From the NCBI RefSeq assembly GCF_037042905.1, contig NC_087251.1, positions 49,109,373 through 49,173,372 of the forward strand: a stretch of DNA of 64,000 bases, read 5' to 3'. Source of the stretch: Lytechinus pictus. Its lineage: Eukaryota > Echinodermata > Echinoidea > Temnopleuroida > Toxopneustidae. A program made the translations under genes and the position numbers. Under the pieces are notes generated by a model. That model saw nothing but the letters and a program-made list of their open reading frames with translations. It was not told the origin of the DNA and ran no database searches. Below, piece by piece: positions 25,092-36,974 of this stretch (its first letter is position 1; the number at the start of each line of letters is the position of its first letter).

Positions 25092-25671
25092 AGGTCAAGT
25101 CCACCCCAGAAAAATGTTGATTTGAATAAATAGAGAAAAATCAAACTAGCATAACGCTGCAAGTTTCATCAAAATCGGATGTAAAATAAGAAAGTTATGA
25201 CATTTTAAAGTTTCGACAAAACAGTGATATGCACATTTCAGTGGTATGCAAATCAGACAGTCGATGATGTCCCCCACTCACTATTTCTTTTGTTTTTATA
25301 TTCATTTTGTTTGAATTAGACAATATTTCATTTTTTACAGATTTGACAATAAGGATCAACTTGACTGAACCATATAGTATTGAACAATGCTAATTCCACG
25401 TGCTCAAGGAGGAATTAATTGTTGTTTCACTTGACAATGAGGAGAAAGTTAGAATATTTCATATAATAAAATACCGAAATAGTGAGTGGATGATGTCATC
25501 AGGCTCCCCATTTGCATACCGGTATAACCGTTTTGTGAAATTAAGCGAAACTTTAAAATGTCATAACTTTCTTATTTTACATCCGATTTTGATGAAGTTT
25601 TCAGTGTTATGATTGTTGGATTTTTCTATTTTCATTCAAATTATTATTTTTTGTTGAGGTGGACTTGTCCT
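25092..25671. mobile_element. 580-bp TTAA-flanked MITE (AGGTCAAGTCCACC family), complete
   Basis: Inverted ends AGGTCAAGTCCACC and GGTGGACTTGTCCT, TTAA at 25088-25091 and 25672-25675. The opposite arm of the host fold-back reads through the empty site with one TTAA, proving the duplication. Each half carries AATAAGAAAGTTATGACATT. Confidence 0.9.
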
Positions 25672-26241
25672 TTAATTTTGGAGGGGGCGGTATAATGCAC
25701 ACAAAGCGTGCTTATATACTCAACGCTTATCCTATATCAACTCGAATTCAATTGACTTGTTTTTTTGTTTTTTTTACATCAAAATGGGAAACGATTAAAG
25801 AATTTGAAATAATTCCTCTTACCGCGCGAAGCTCGGAAGCTAAAACGTTTTATAAAGATTAAGAACAGAAGTGGTTAGGACTACATGCTTGGTCACAAAT
25901 TTCTTTAACTCTCAAAATATGCAGGAAAGAAATATTCCTTCCCGCGAATGGCATTGAAGCTCTGAATTTTAGAGGTTTCTCTGAAACTTTAACCTGCCCT
26001 TATATAAATCGATTACGTAGTAAAAAAGGAAATGTGAAAGGGATATTATGCAAGCTAGAAGAGGGACTTTTCCTTTCTCATGCACGCGAATTTGAACGGA
26101 AACCTCTGTGATTTATTTTGGAAGACTAAAAATTGTGTAATTTCGCTCTTTATTAAGCGCTTCCTTTTGTATATACAGCGATATAGAATAAAGTTTCCCT
26201 GATCGTACATACTTTTGCGTATATTAAAAAAATATATATAT

Positions 26242-26405
26242 GCCGTGGCCGAGTGGTCTAAGGCGCCTGGCTATACATGAAAAAGTCCGGGGTTCGATCC
26301 CCGGCCGCGGCAGCTATGCCCGTGAGCAAGGCTTTCAATCTACAATGCTCTTTTATCCTGCTTTCAAATAAATGGAAATGCAATATGCATTATTGATAAC
26401 TAGGT
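26242..26405 (+). mobile_element. tRNA-derived SINE
   Basis: 26242-26312 is tRNA-like: acceptor strands GCCGTGG and CCGCGGC pair, A box TGGCCGAGTGG, B box GGTTCGATCCC and a perfect T stem. The anticodon arm and long variable arm expected of Ser/Leu tRNAs are degenerate, and a non-tRNA body (GCCCGTGAGCAAGGC and on) follows, as in sea urchin SINEs. Confidence 0.8.
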
Positions 26406-26414
26406 GTGAACTTG

Positions 26415-26417
<3 letters not shown>

Positions 26418-26456
<39 letters not shown>
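26418..26456. repeat. (TA)n microsatellite
   Basis: About 19 TA units just after the SINE body. Confidence 0.9.
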
Positions 26457-26795
26457 TAAAGATTCACGTATTGGCTTCTGTAGGTAACAAAATAATGCTG
26501 AAGATAATGCTTTCATTGCCAATAAAGTTTTTTATTGTTTCCTCAAATTTTCGACGGTCCTCCGTCTTCTTCAGGAGTTTAACAATGTGTGGTATCAATC
26601 AGAGAGCGCATCCTCAGACAGATGTTGCTATGATGACTGGCTGAGGATGCGCACCCTTCACAGAAACAACTCATAGTAACGCTATTTTGTAGTAATCACA
26701 TTGTTACGTAACAGTAAAGAAAAAATATTGCGCAATAACCTTACTCGTTACGTAACAATAAGAAAATTAAGCGATGAGATGATAGAACGAAGATC

Positions 26796-26845
26796 AAATT
26801 CGTGTTGTGCTATATATATATATATATATAGCACAACACGAATTT
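26796..26845. repeat. perfect 50-bp palindrome centred on (TA)10
   Basis: AAATTCGTGTTGTGC, ten TA units, GCACAACACGAATTT: fully self-complementary with no spacer. Confidence 0.9.
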
Positions 26846-27826
26846 ACGATCCTTTAATTTGAGCAGATAATTTGCAAAAAATTGCTTGCTGAAAAGCGGA
26901 AGTAATAGCATTTGGGGACACAGTGACTGACAGCCGAAAGTTTGTGTCAATGCAATTAAAAAAAACAACTTTTCATACTTTTTACATTCATGTATTCTTT
27001 ATAATTTCTGGCCAGAATATCGATATTTTTTCTCGCGCGGAGCGCGGAATCAAAACTTTGAATGAAGAGTGAAAAGAATTTCTCGTTTAGATTTTTATTA
27101 TTTTGAAAAATTTTTTTTTTTGCTATACCATTTTCTCCCTTCGCTTTTTCTTTTTCTCCTTTACCCCTTATTGGGGGTGTTTTTGGGGGCGACCGCCCCA
27201 CCACCTCCCTGGCTATGTGCCTGTGTCATTGCAGTCCTGTACGTGTCATTGACCTGAAGTTTTTCTATTTTCCGACTATGCTCCTCCAATTATTTCGATC
27301 ACTTTCCTCTCGATCTTTTTTGCACCTTTCTTTTTCTTCTTCTTTTACAAATGCTATGGCACGAAAATTGTTGATATTCAGAAATGAAAACCAAAAGTTT
27401 TAAGTATTTTTTGTAATCATAAAGAGGTCCAGGACCGTCGTATACGCCTACATTTCACCGCGGCGTAAGTGACCCCCCCCCCCCCCGGGGGATATCTCCC
27501 CCTGGCCCACTTGTCGGAGAGGGGGTGCATGCATTTTTGCAATATCTTCCTTCTAGTTGATTTGCATCATTGTGCTATTTCAACGTTTAAAAGAATTTAT
27601 ATTGTGATATGTGATGGCCTATAATTTATAATCATTATTTTGATAGCACTATAGTCCATCAAAATAACGATACCATTTTTTCAATCTCATATTTAACAAC
27701 TGAGCAAATGAGCTTTCATTCAACAAAATATGGACTTATTGGTTCTTTATAGATTTCTTTTCCTTTTCTTCTTGAGCTTAATTTATTGATCATTTGTCTT
27801 TATCATCCCTCTGTATATCATATGGA

Positions 27827-28091
27827 GGGGTCGATTGCACGAAAGGATCTTTGCAAGAACTGTCTTTCGTGTCGCCCGTTTTTTTATGATGCGCCAACAT
27901 ATTCACTGGTCCGTTAAAATCAACAAAATCTCAGTGTTTATAGAATGATGTAATATCTCATGAAATTGTATAAAAATTGATTGAAATGCTAGCTATAACG
28001 ATATTTACTCGTTTATCATAAATTTCAGAAATATCCCGCATACAGCGAAGATGGGCGACACGAAAGACGGTCCTTTCGTGCAATCGGCCCC
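27827..28091. mobile_element. 265-bp MITE with GATTGCACGAAAGGA TIRs
   Basis: GGGGTCGATTGCACGAAAGG at the left against CCTTTCGTGCAATCGGCCCC at the right, extending inward through GTCTTTCGTGTCGCCC and its inverse with a 14-nt insertion in one arm. No clear target duplication. Confidence 0.8.
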
Positions 28092-28227
28092 ACATCATTT
28101 TAAACTTTCAAACTTTTTCAAGGCTCGCTCCCAGGGACCTGGGAACGATTTTTTCAGTTGGGGTGCTGAAATCTCTCCTCAGAGGTGGGGGGGGGGGGGG
28201 GGGCAGACACAATTGACTTTTCCATAA

Positions 28228-28229
28228 TT

Positions 28230-28281
<52 letters not shown>
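28228..28281. repeat. (CA)n(TA)n microsatellite
   Basis: CA units followed by TA units inside the repeat cluster. Confidence 0.9.
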
Positions 28282-28283
<2 letters not shown>

Positions 28284-28324
28284 GACAGTCACTTCTTAGC
28301 TTTCTTCTTATAAAAGAACATAAA

Positions 28325-29720
28325 TATATAATTAGATAATTCAAGCGCGAAGCGCGAGCTATTTTTTGTGGAAATTTCATGTATTTTGTCCTGAAAATTG
28401 AAAATTTTGAGCAATGTTTGTGGTCCAAGATGTGTATGTAACAAATAATAATTGTGAGCGCGATCAGCGCGAGCAGATATTTTTTATATATGCTCTGGCC
28501 TGATCGAAAGGGACGTGTTATAAGGACTGCTTGCAGTTACCCATGAAGACGATACATATATCAACAATCAAATAATGCGAGCGCGAAGCGCGAGCTGAAA
28601 ATTTGACATTCCGACGTAAATACTGGACATTCTAAGCACGTTTTTTAATTATGAACAGGATAGGTATATATACAATTGATGCGAGCGCGAAGCGCGAGCG
28701 GAAACAAAATTGAGATTTCAGACCAAAAAACGAGAGATTCTAAGTACTTTTCTAATCATGATGAGGATAGGTATAAAACTATTATCGATGCGAGCGCAAA
28801 GCGCGAGCGGAAATAAAAATGAGATTTCAAACCTAAACACGAGACATCTTATGCACTTTTCTAATCATGAACAGGATAGGTATATACAATTGATGCGAGC
28901 GCAAAGCGCGAGCGGAAACAAAATTGAGATTTTGGACCTGAAAACGGGACATTCTATTCATGTTTTGTAAATCAAGAAAATGATGGGTAATTGGATATAT
29001 TCTTAAATTAATAATGTGAGCGCGAAGCGCGAGCAGAAAATTTTGATATTCTGAACTGAAATTCCACACTGAATGTAAAATGGTTTGAACAGATAAAGAA
29101 AACTCAGACGAACATAAGAATACAGATTTGATCAAAATCAGACAAGGAATATCACAGTTATTGCATTTTAAAGATTAGCATTATTCCCCACTTGTTCTTT
29201 TGTATTTTATTATATAAAATTAGGTTTATTCAATATTTTCCTTTCAAGAACCAAAACAGTTGAATTGACAATTGATTTAGTCCATTAGATATTCTTTGCT
29301 GCAACTTATGTCATTATAAGGGAGACATATCATTCATTCTGGTTTGAAAAAAAATGAAACAATTTTGATTCCACAAGGAACAGCTAGGATAGAGGGGATG
29401 TGACAGCATCAGCCCACCTATTGAATATTCATGACGACATCCATTTTCATAAAATATTGCTAAACTTTAGAATTAAATAACTTAACTAATCGTTATCAGA
29501 TTTTGATAAAATTTATTTATTTTGATAAAATGTATTTGATATAAATATTTTCAGCCCGGAGTACCCCCCCCCCCCCAATCAAGCTGCGTATCTGAATAAA
29601 CATGCGTGTGCGTGTTTAGAGTTAGGCCTAGTATCTGGGCATTCTAAATACATTTTTCATTATAAAAATCAATAATGCGAGCGCGAAGCGCGAGCAGAAA
29701 ATATTTGATATTACGATCTG
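28325..29720 (+). repeat. array of ~107-bp monomers with GCGAGCGCGAAGCGCGAGC core
   Basis: Cores at about 28345, 28456 (variant), 28577, 28681, 28790, 28893, 29017 and 29678; spacing in the main run is 103-124 bp. Each is followed by AAAATTGAGATTT-like and GGATAGGTATATA blocks. Non-coding. Confidence 0.85.
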
Positions 29721-29829
29721 AAAGAGGGTGAATTTAAACACTATTTCAAGTAATGTGTCGGAAAATTCTGAAGTGGGGGGGGGGGGTGTTCTTCAAAACG
29801 TCATTCATTTTCATTACATTTCTGTCATT

Positions 29830-30395
29830 TATCATACCTACCACTAGATTTCTAGGAGGTGCGCTGCCTATGGAAAATAACACACGCAGCACCCCCAAAT
29901 TTTGGGGGTGCTTCACCCCCAGCACCCCCGCTTCCCAGCCCGTAGGGCGAAAAAGACTGTGAAATTTGATTTCTATTGTCTGACTTGTAATTTTTGTATA
30001 CAATACACGGGCGGTCGGGCGAGCGCTCACTTGATTCGACATAAAACCTGGAAGTTTCAAGTCCAACCACCCCATGTCCCTCCTTGCTATCGAAGAGTGT
30101 GTATGGTTATCACGTATTGCGCGCGACCACGTCTGTATCGGAGTGCTGCCCCGCGGCTGGAGCTGGATTGAGTCGCGTTATAGGAGGGATGTGATTGGAA
30201 TATGTGAAAGACTATGTAAATGATTTGCGATTGTCGGATGTGATAATTATGTACATTATAACATATTTTAAAAAATACAGGGGGAACCTGATTTCGTGGG
30301 GGTGCTGCCTCTGGAAAATAATACACGCAGCACCCCCAGGATAATTTCTGGGGGTGCTTCAGCACCCCCAGCACCCCCGCTTCTCAGGTCCCTGC
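29830..30395. repeat. two copies of the GGGGGTGCTG palindromic repeat
   Basis: 29830-29945 and 30276-30395 both read GGTGCTGCCT or GGTGCGCTGCCT, TGGAAAATAA, CACGCAGCACCCCC, GGGGGTGCTTC and AGCACCCCCGCTTC, in the same orientation. Related to 5514-5612. Confidence 0.7.
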
Positions 30396-30611
30396 TCGCT
30401 CCCCTCGCTCACGACGCTCCACATCCCTCCAATAATTACACACCCCTTTAGAGACGATTTTAGTCATCATTATATTGTCCAACTATTGAAATTTGCTCGC
30501 TTGCTCGCATATTGATATTTTCTGTAATCAGGGCCGTCGCTAAAGGAGGGGGTGGGGGTGTGACACATCCCCCCACTACTTTGGATATCGCCGGTAAGTC
30601 TGCGCGCCCGT

Positions 30612-30738
30612 CGGGAAAAAATGAAAGAAAGGGGGAAAGAGGGAAAAAAGAAGGAAGGGAAAAAGAAGAAAGAAAAAGAGAAAGGAGAGAAAAAAAAAAA
30701 AAAAAAAGAGAAAGGAAAAAGAAAAAGAAAAGCAGGGG
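30612..30738 (+). repeat. nearly pure 127-nt polypurine tract
   Basis: A/G only apart from very few bases; it lies between the outer element's left end and the nested insertion. Confidence 0.85.
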
Positions 30739-30744
30739 CTGTTG

Positions 30745-33244
30745 CATGGGCGGAAATCCCAGGGGGGACAGGGGGGACGTGTCCCCCCTACCAAAAATAG
30801 TAGGGGGGACACAATATCAAATGTCCCCCCTACTATTTTTGGTCTTTTATGATGGAAAAAAATGCATCATTCACATTCGAAATAATACATGTCTTTTGAA
30901 CTAAATGACCTTACATTTTGGGTGAAAACTTTTTTTTTGCTTGTCAAATTTTCCAGAGTGAATAAAATAAGATGAGGGGAAGACTTGGAAAATAAAAAGA
31001 ATCTTTCATGTCACTATATAAAATTTTCGGTCGCGCTTCGCGCTCGCATTGCCTGTTAGGTGATTGTTCAATATGGATCTTAAATATCAAGTTTGGAAGT
31101 CAATATACATTACACATTTCACCTCGGAAATCGAACTTTCATTATTTTGTGTGATTTACAAACTGATTTTTAAAAGGTGCTCTGTTAAAATGATAGCTTT
31201 ATGGTCTGAATATTGAAATTTTCTGCTCGTGCTGAGCGCTCGCAAATTTCGATTTATTAAGTACCTATTATTTTGCGCTCGCATTAATGGTTAAAAAAAT
31301 ATTTTAACTGATGCATTCTATTCAGAATTACAAAAGTGCTTGAAATGTCCAGTTTTCAGGCCATAATATCATCAGATTCCCCCCCCTCATTAGGCATTAA
31401 TAAATAAGATATTAATTTAATGATTAAATTGTCCCTTTTGTTTCATCTCGCGCTTAGCAAGAGGGATAGTAAGATAGTCATCATTTTCATATGACATGTC
31501 CTAAGGATGTCCCAGTCCTATGTCAAAACTCAAATAATAATGAAAAATATCAGCTCTTTATTAAGTGCGATCCATATCCACCTCACGATTTTCCTACAAA
31601 GTGCTTGAAATAAATAGCTGAAATTAACTTTTTTTTTTCAGATTGGAATATCATATAGTTTAAGCTCGCGCTTCGCGCTCGCTCTGATTTTTCATAATAA
31701 AAGATGTGTAGAATGCCTAGATTCTAGGTCTGAATATGAAACACGCCCGCGCATGTTTATTCAGATACTCAACATGTTCTATATTTAAATCGTTATCCAG
31801 TTTCAGATCACAATATCAAAAACTCTGCTCGCGCTTTGTGCTCGCATTATTAATGTAGGAAGATCCCCTATTACTCATTCTTTTCATGATTTACAAAACA
31901 TGAATAGAGTGTGCCGTTTTTAGGTCTAAATCTCGATTTTTTTTCCGCTCGCGCTTCGCGCTCGCATCAATTGTTTAATTATATACCTATCGGTTTGAAT
32001 TACAAAAAGTGCTTAGAATTTTCATTCCTTAGGTAAAAATGTCAAAAAATTTCAACTCGCGCTTCGCACTCGCATTATTTAATTGTTGAAATATGTAACG
32101 TCTTCATGGCTAACTACAAGCAGTCTGTAACAGGTACCCTACCCATCAGTTCATTTCTGCTAGCGCTTCACGTTCGTAGTAATTATTCATTTACATACAC
32201 ATCTTTTTCAGGATAGCAAACATTGCCCAGAATGTTCAAAATTTTAGGAAAAAATACATAAAATTTCCCCCAAAAAAAATTGCTCGCACTTCGCGCTCGC
32301 ATTATATAAATAAGGATTATGATATTATATATCTAAATTTATTCATAAGAATAAAGCTAAGAAATGACTATTAGGACTACCCCTTCAAAGAAACCAAAAA
32401 TCATCTTCGAGCGGCCGATCGGGGAGAATATGGCCGAAAATAAAATCCGCCCCCCCCCCCTATTGGCGAAGGCTGGATCCGCCCCTGCTTAACAAGTACC
32501 TTTTCGATCAGTTCAAATTAAACGTATGTAAACATTTTCTGGCTGCACTTTGCACTCGCATTATTAATGTAAGGAAGACCTCCAATCACTCATCCTTTTC
32601 ATGACAGAACATGAATACATGTAGAGTGTTTCGTTCTTAGGTCTAAATCTCAAAATTTTCAGCTCGCGCTCCGCATCAATTGTTTAGTTATATACCTATT
32701 ATGTTTAAGTTACACAAAGTGCTTAGAATTTCCATTCCTCAGATAAAAATTTTAAAAAATTTCAGCTCGCGCTTCGCGCTCGCATTATTTGATTGTTGAA
32801 ATATGTAACGTCTTCATGGCTAACTGCAAGCAGTCTTTAACAGGTACCTTTTCCATCAGATCATTTCTGCTCGCACTTCGCGTTCGTAGTACTTATTTAT
32901 TTGCATACACATCTTTTTCGGGATAACAAACATTGCCCAGAATGTTAAAATTTTAGGAAAAAATACGTAAAATCCCCCCCCCCTAAACAAAAACAAAAAA
33001 AATTTGCTCGCGCTTCGCGCTCGCATTATATAAATATTGATTATGATATTATATATTTATGTTGATTTATAAGAATAAAGCTAAAAAGTGACCACGAAGA
33101 CTACCCCTTTAATGAAACAAACAAAAATCATCATCGAGCGGCCAATCGGGGATTAAAATATGGCTGAACCCCCCCCCCCTATTGGCAAAGGCTGGATCCG
33201 CCCCTGTGGTCCCCCCTACCTTTCGGGACAGATTTCCGCCCATG
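30745..33244. mobile_element. nested non-autonomous hAT-like element, 2.5 kb
   Basis: Ends CATGGGCGGAAAT and ATTTCCGCCCATG, perfect inverted 13-mers, flanked by identical 8-bp GGCTGTTG (30737-30744; 33245-33252). Removing it restores one copy of GGCTGTTG in the outer element. Interior is hairpin-monomer array with a tandem duplication (31820-32487 and 32537-33206). Confidence 0.85.
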
Positions 33245-34580
33245 GGCTGTTGGACCGACACCTGTCAGAAAAAATGATAAACTGTCGGGTCACGCAAGAA
33301 TGTTCCAACTGCCTCATCTACCGACTGCACAGTGATTAGAATGTCCCGATGTCATGTCTAAATCGCCTTAAAGAATGTGAACACGCAATTTGTATACCGA
33401 CAGTGATTAAAATTGCCCGGTTGTGGGTCTAAATAACCAAAAAATGTCAGCTCGTCACATCATTCATTCTGTGAGAAAGACGCCTGTCTGAAAAATGATA
33501 AACTGTCGGGTCACTGCCACATATACCGACAGTGATTAGAATATTCCAGTTTTAGGTCTAAATCGCCATAAAATATCTGCACTTTTGTACCGACAATGAT
33601 TAGACGGCCCGGTTGTAGTTCTAAATCGCAAATATTTTTCGGATCGCGCTTCGCGCTCGCATCATATATTTAGTGAGATCCAAATATCCTCTCCACATTT
33701 TCCCTTTAAGTTGGACAGTGCTTAAATTTTGCCTCAGAATATCGAAAATTTCCGTTCGTGTTTCGCGCTCGCATTAAGTTACACAGGTTGTTAAATTGCA
33801 AATAGCGCTCTTGAGTTTGTTCTTCAAAAAAGTGTGAAACTATTAACTTATAAGTGAAAATGTTAAGTTTTAAAGTCAAAATATCAAAAGCTGTCAGCTC
33901 GCGCTTAACCGACAGTGATAAAAATCACTGCAGTGGCCCGGTTTAAAGTCTATGCCTCCAAAATTTTCAGCTCGCGCTTCGCGCTCGCATTGTTTTTTGA
34001 GATACACAGCTTGTTCAATTACAGATGCAGAAACTAAGTTTGTTATAATGTAAAAACGTGTAAAAATGTTTAGTTTTCAAGTTAAATTATCCAAAATGTT
34101 TAGTTCGCGCTTCACGCTTGCTCCATATTGATTAGTTACATATATATTTTATTCATGAGTCACTGCAAACGGTTAATTAACATGTCCTTTTCCAGAACAG
34201 TTAGATCACGCTCGCATGAATTGTAATATTCGCATATCATTTATGCAAAAAATGCTTAGAATGTCAAGTTTTCTAGTCGGAAATCAAAATGTTTATCTCG
34301 CGCTTCGCGCTCGCATGTTTGGATTGGTGAGAAATCTATTATTTCATGGTTCACTGCCAACAGTCTTAAACTGGTGTTTTTGCTGGCCAGTAGGCCTATT
34401 ATTAAAAATTTCAGCTCGCAATTTGCGCTCACGTGGATCGTTTAGTTAGATACCCTTTTAGTTTATGATAACAAAACTGGGCACAATGTTCAATTTTCAG
34501 GTCTAAATATATAAAATATCCAAAAATTTGAGCTCGCACTTCGCGTTCGCATGGTAATTTATAATATTCCGGCCACATAA
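31010..34580 (-). repeat. arrays of the ~107-bp hairpin monomer in inverted orientation
   Basis: GCTCGCGCTTCGCGCTCGC or close variants at about 31030, 31666, 31826, 31947, 32054, 32281, 32763, 33006, 33646, 33763, 33958, 34105, 34296, 34412 and 34532, with TATATACCTAT and AAAAGTGCTTAGAAT blocks matching the inverse of the 28325-29720 monomers. A lone core is at 36743. Confidence 0.85.
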
Positions 34581-35669
34581 AATACTTTATCTTGCTTCTA
34601 AGAATGAAAATTTAGTTAGGACTAACCCCCCCAAAAAAAAATTGGCGGCCTAGACGTGGAGACTGATCATGCGGATAAAAATATTCCCCCTCCCATTTTT
34701 GAAAGCTGGAACTGCTCATGGGCGACGAAAGAAAATGTGACTAAGGAGAATATAGAACAAGAACAAGATTCATGCATGGTCGCGGGACGTCGGTAATCGG
34801 TACTGATATTTGTCGGTAATCAGGGCCTCCACACCCCCCTACTGAAAAAGGCCTATAGCGACGCCCCTGACTGTAATTCATTATCTTATATCCCAACAAA
34901 TCCATAACAATATAGCCATCGAAAAAAATATGATAGGCCTTTAATTGAAATTAGAACCCATTAATAATTTGCCCGTATATATGTGATAATTACATACCAT
35001 TGTCTAGTAGGTATTAGGGACACCATTTTGTTTTCAAACTACTGAAAATTTGCTCGTATATAATTCATTAAATAACAACAAATCCATTGCAATATAATCG
35101 TTAGTTAGGCCTTTAACTGAAAGATGGTAGTACTATGTACTCGGTCATATCCCCGTATACATATGGAGTGGGGGGGGGGGTGGGGGCCCAAATATTGCTA
35201 TCACCCCCCCCCCCACACACACACACACACAACTCGGACCGGATTTACGCCAGTTGATGTCAGTAAACAACAAAATTTATGAAAGCTCGAAGCGCGCCAA
35301 GCATTTTATTTTTTATTTTTTTAGGTATAATTGACATAAAAACAGAGAACTTGAGCAGTTAGAATATAGGGCTATCCTACCACTAAGGCGATTCGAGCGC
35401 GGGAGTAGAATTTGTATTTCTTGAATTATTTGTTTACTAGTATTTGTAAATTTGTCAATTCCCCTTCTCTTTGGTTTTTTTCCCGGCCACATCCCCCTAA
35501 TCTTGTTTGCTTCTCCGTTGTTGTTGTTGTTTTGTGTGTTTTTTGCGCCACCAATGCGGAGGGGAATATGACCAGTGCACTTGATCCGCTGATATACTAC
35601 TATAGTATTTCAATATAATTCGAAATGTTTGAAACACTGCAGATCAATTCATTTATTTTCATGTCACCG

Positions 35670-36100
35670 ACATTGGCGTAACAGGCGGGGGGGGGGCAGG
35701 GGGGGCAAGCTGCCCCCCTGGCGGAGCTCACCGGGAAAATATAAAAAAACGGGAAAAAGAAAAAAAAGGGGAAGAAAGGGAAAGGGAAAGGAAAGAAAAG
35801 GGGATAGGGAAAGGAAAAGGGAAAAGAAAACTAAGAAAAAACATAAAAAATGGAAAACGGAAAGATAACGGGAAAAGGAAGGAAAGAAGAACAAGTGAGA
35901 AAGAACAATTCTCCCGATATACAAATACATTAACCTGATTAGTAAGACAGGGAAATAAATTAAAGATGACAAAAAGGCAAACAAAAGCGGGAAATAAAGG
36001 CAGAATGGAATTAGCCAAAATATAAATTGGAAAATAAAGAATAGGGACAATAAAACGTACACTACCGGGCTGCCGAGGATTGAGATAATGACGGGAGAAG
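35670..36100 (+). repeat. composite repeat, copy 1 (GGCGTAACAGG head, purine tract)
   Basis: GGCGTAACAGGCGG, G-run, GCTGCCCCCC, then about 150 nt of purines and AAACAAAAGCGGGAAAT, ending ACCGGGCTGCCGAGG. The same order occurs in two pieces at 38729-38985 and 39777-39955. Confidence 0.75.
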
Positions 36101-36199
36101 AAAAATGGATGGTAAATAGCATAATGTCGTATGAAAGTCTATCATAAACTTGCTAAATCTCCAAAGGCTCTGTCCAAGAGTCAAGACCCCGTGCAGTGG

Positions 36200-36345
36200 G
36201 GGTAGTGGCATAACTACGTGGGGCATGGGGGGCACGTGCCCCCCCCCCCAATCGGCTGGCCAAAAAAAAAAAAAACGGGAAAAGGGGAAAAGAGGGAGAA
36301 AGGAAGAGAAACGTAGTGGGGAAAGAAAAAATTATTGTTCATGAT
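36200..36345 (+). repeat. composite repeat head with purine tract
   Basis: GTGGCATAACTACGTGGGGC, then G- and C-runs around a CACGTG, A13 and AAAAGGGGAAAAGAGGGAGA. Confidence 0.6.
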
Positions 36346-36974
36346 AATGTTATATTTTGTTATATTACATAAAAAGCATTTTTTCATAACTTTATGAAAC
36401 ATTATTTGCTCAGGGCCTATGTCTTCATTGTTCCTGGTGCTCGCACAGACTGATTAACGAGATATATAATGGTGATGTACTAAAACCTCCCGTTTTCAAA
36501 TCAATATACTGTACACCAAATGTATATCCTCGCAATTCGAGTTATTACTGTTTTATGTAATGACATTCGCTTCTTTTTCACGACTACTTAAAGTGATTGC
36601 CCTATTTTAAGGTCTTAATATAAATCATTTCCTGTCCGTGCTAACGTTCGCATTAGTTTATTGGTGAGGTGTCTGCTCTTTATGAATTCCTAAAATCGGT
36701 CTTTAAAATGTCAATTATCTGATCTCAATATCAAAAAATTTCAGCTCGCGCTTCGCGCTCGCATCATTTGGTTAGTGAAACAGGTACGGTCTTAGTAAAT
36801 TCCTGCAAACAATGCACCTCTTCAGGTCTGAATTTCCTAAGTTTTCCTAATTTCCGCTCCCTAAGTGACTCGAAATTTTTGCTGGTGCCCCCCCCCCCCC
36901 CAATTAATGCCGTGACTCACGGTACACCACTGAGTGGGGGATCTTCATCTCTAACCTTTAATGGGTTCTATAAC

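Larger units (their letters stand above)
23640..27235. mobile_element. second fold-back element, 3.6 kb
   Basis: Left arm about 23640-24965 is repeated inverted at about 25070-27235. Blocks in order: GCGTAGCCAGGG against CCCTGGCTATGTG; GGAGAAAAAGAAAAAGCGAA against TTCGCTTTTTCTTTTTCTCC; CCAGAAATTATAAAG against CTTTATAATTTCTGG; CTTCCGCTTTTCAGCAAG against CTTGCTGAAAAGCGGAAG; and at the centre CCTCCAAAATTAAATCCTGG against its inverse, split by a MITE. The right arm also contains a SINE. No ORF of note. Confidence 0.75.
30529..34869. mobile_element. non-autonomous hAT-like element (outer), 4.3 kb
   Basis: Ends CAGGGCCGTCGCTA and TAGCGACGCCCCTG are inverted with one mismatch. Flanks TCTGTAAT (30521-30528) and ACTGTAAT (34870-34877) are an 8-bp target duplication with one difference, as expected of hAT elements. 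No transposase ORF. The content is a G-rich segment, a purine tract, hairpin-monomer arrays and a nested element. Confidence 0.75.

Noticed and set aside
26242..26312. Functional tRNA gene
   Set aside because: Acceptor and T stems and both promoter boxes are good, but the anticodon arm does not pair and the long variable arm is missing; followed by a SINE body.
28325..29720. CRISPR-like array (regular short repeats)
   Set aside because: Animal DNA; spacers are homologous to each other, so this is a ~107-bp tandem monomer, not repeat plus unique spacers.
30512..30904. 130-codon Lys/Arg/Glu-rich reading frame and its antisense Phe/Leu-rich frames
   Set aside because: Produced by the polypurine tract; no stops arise in such a tract by composition alone. 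The same applies at 23599-24143, 35629-36122 and 38646-39024 beyond position 38740.
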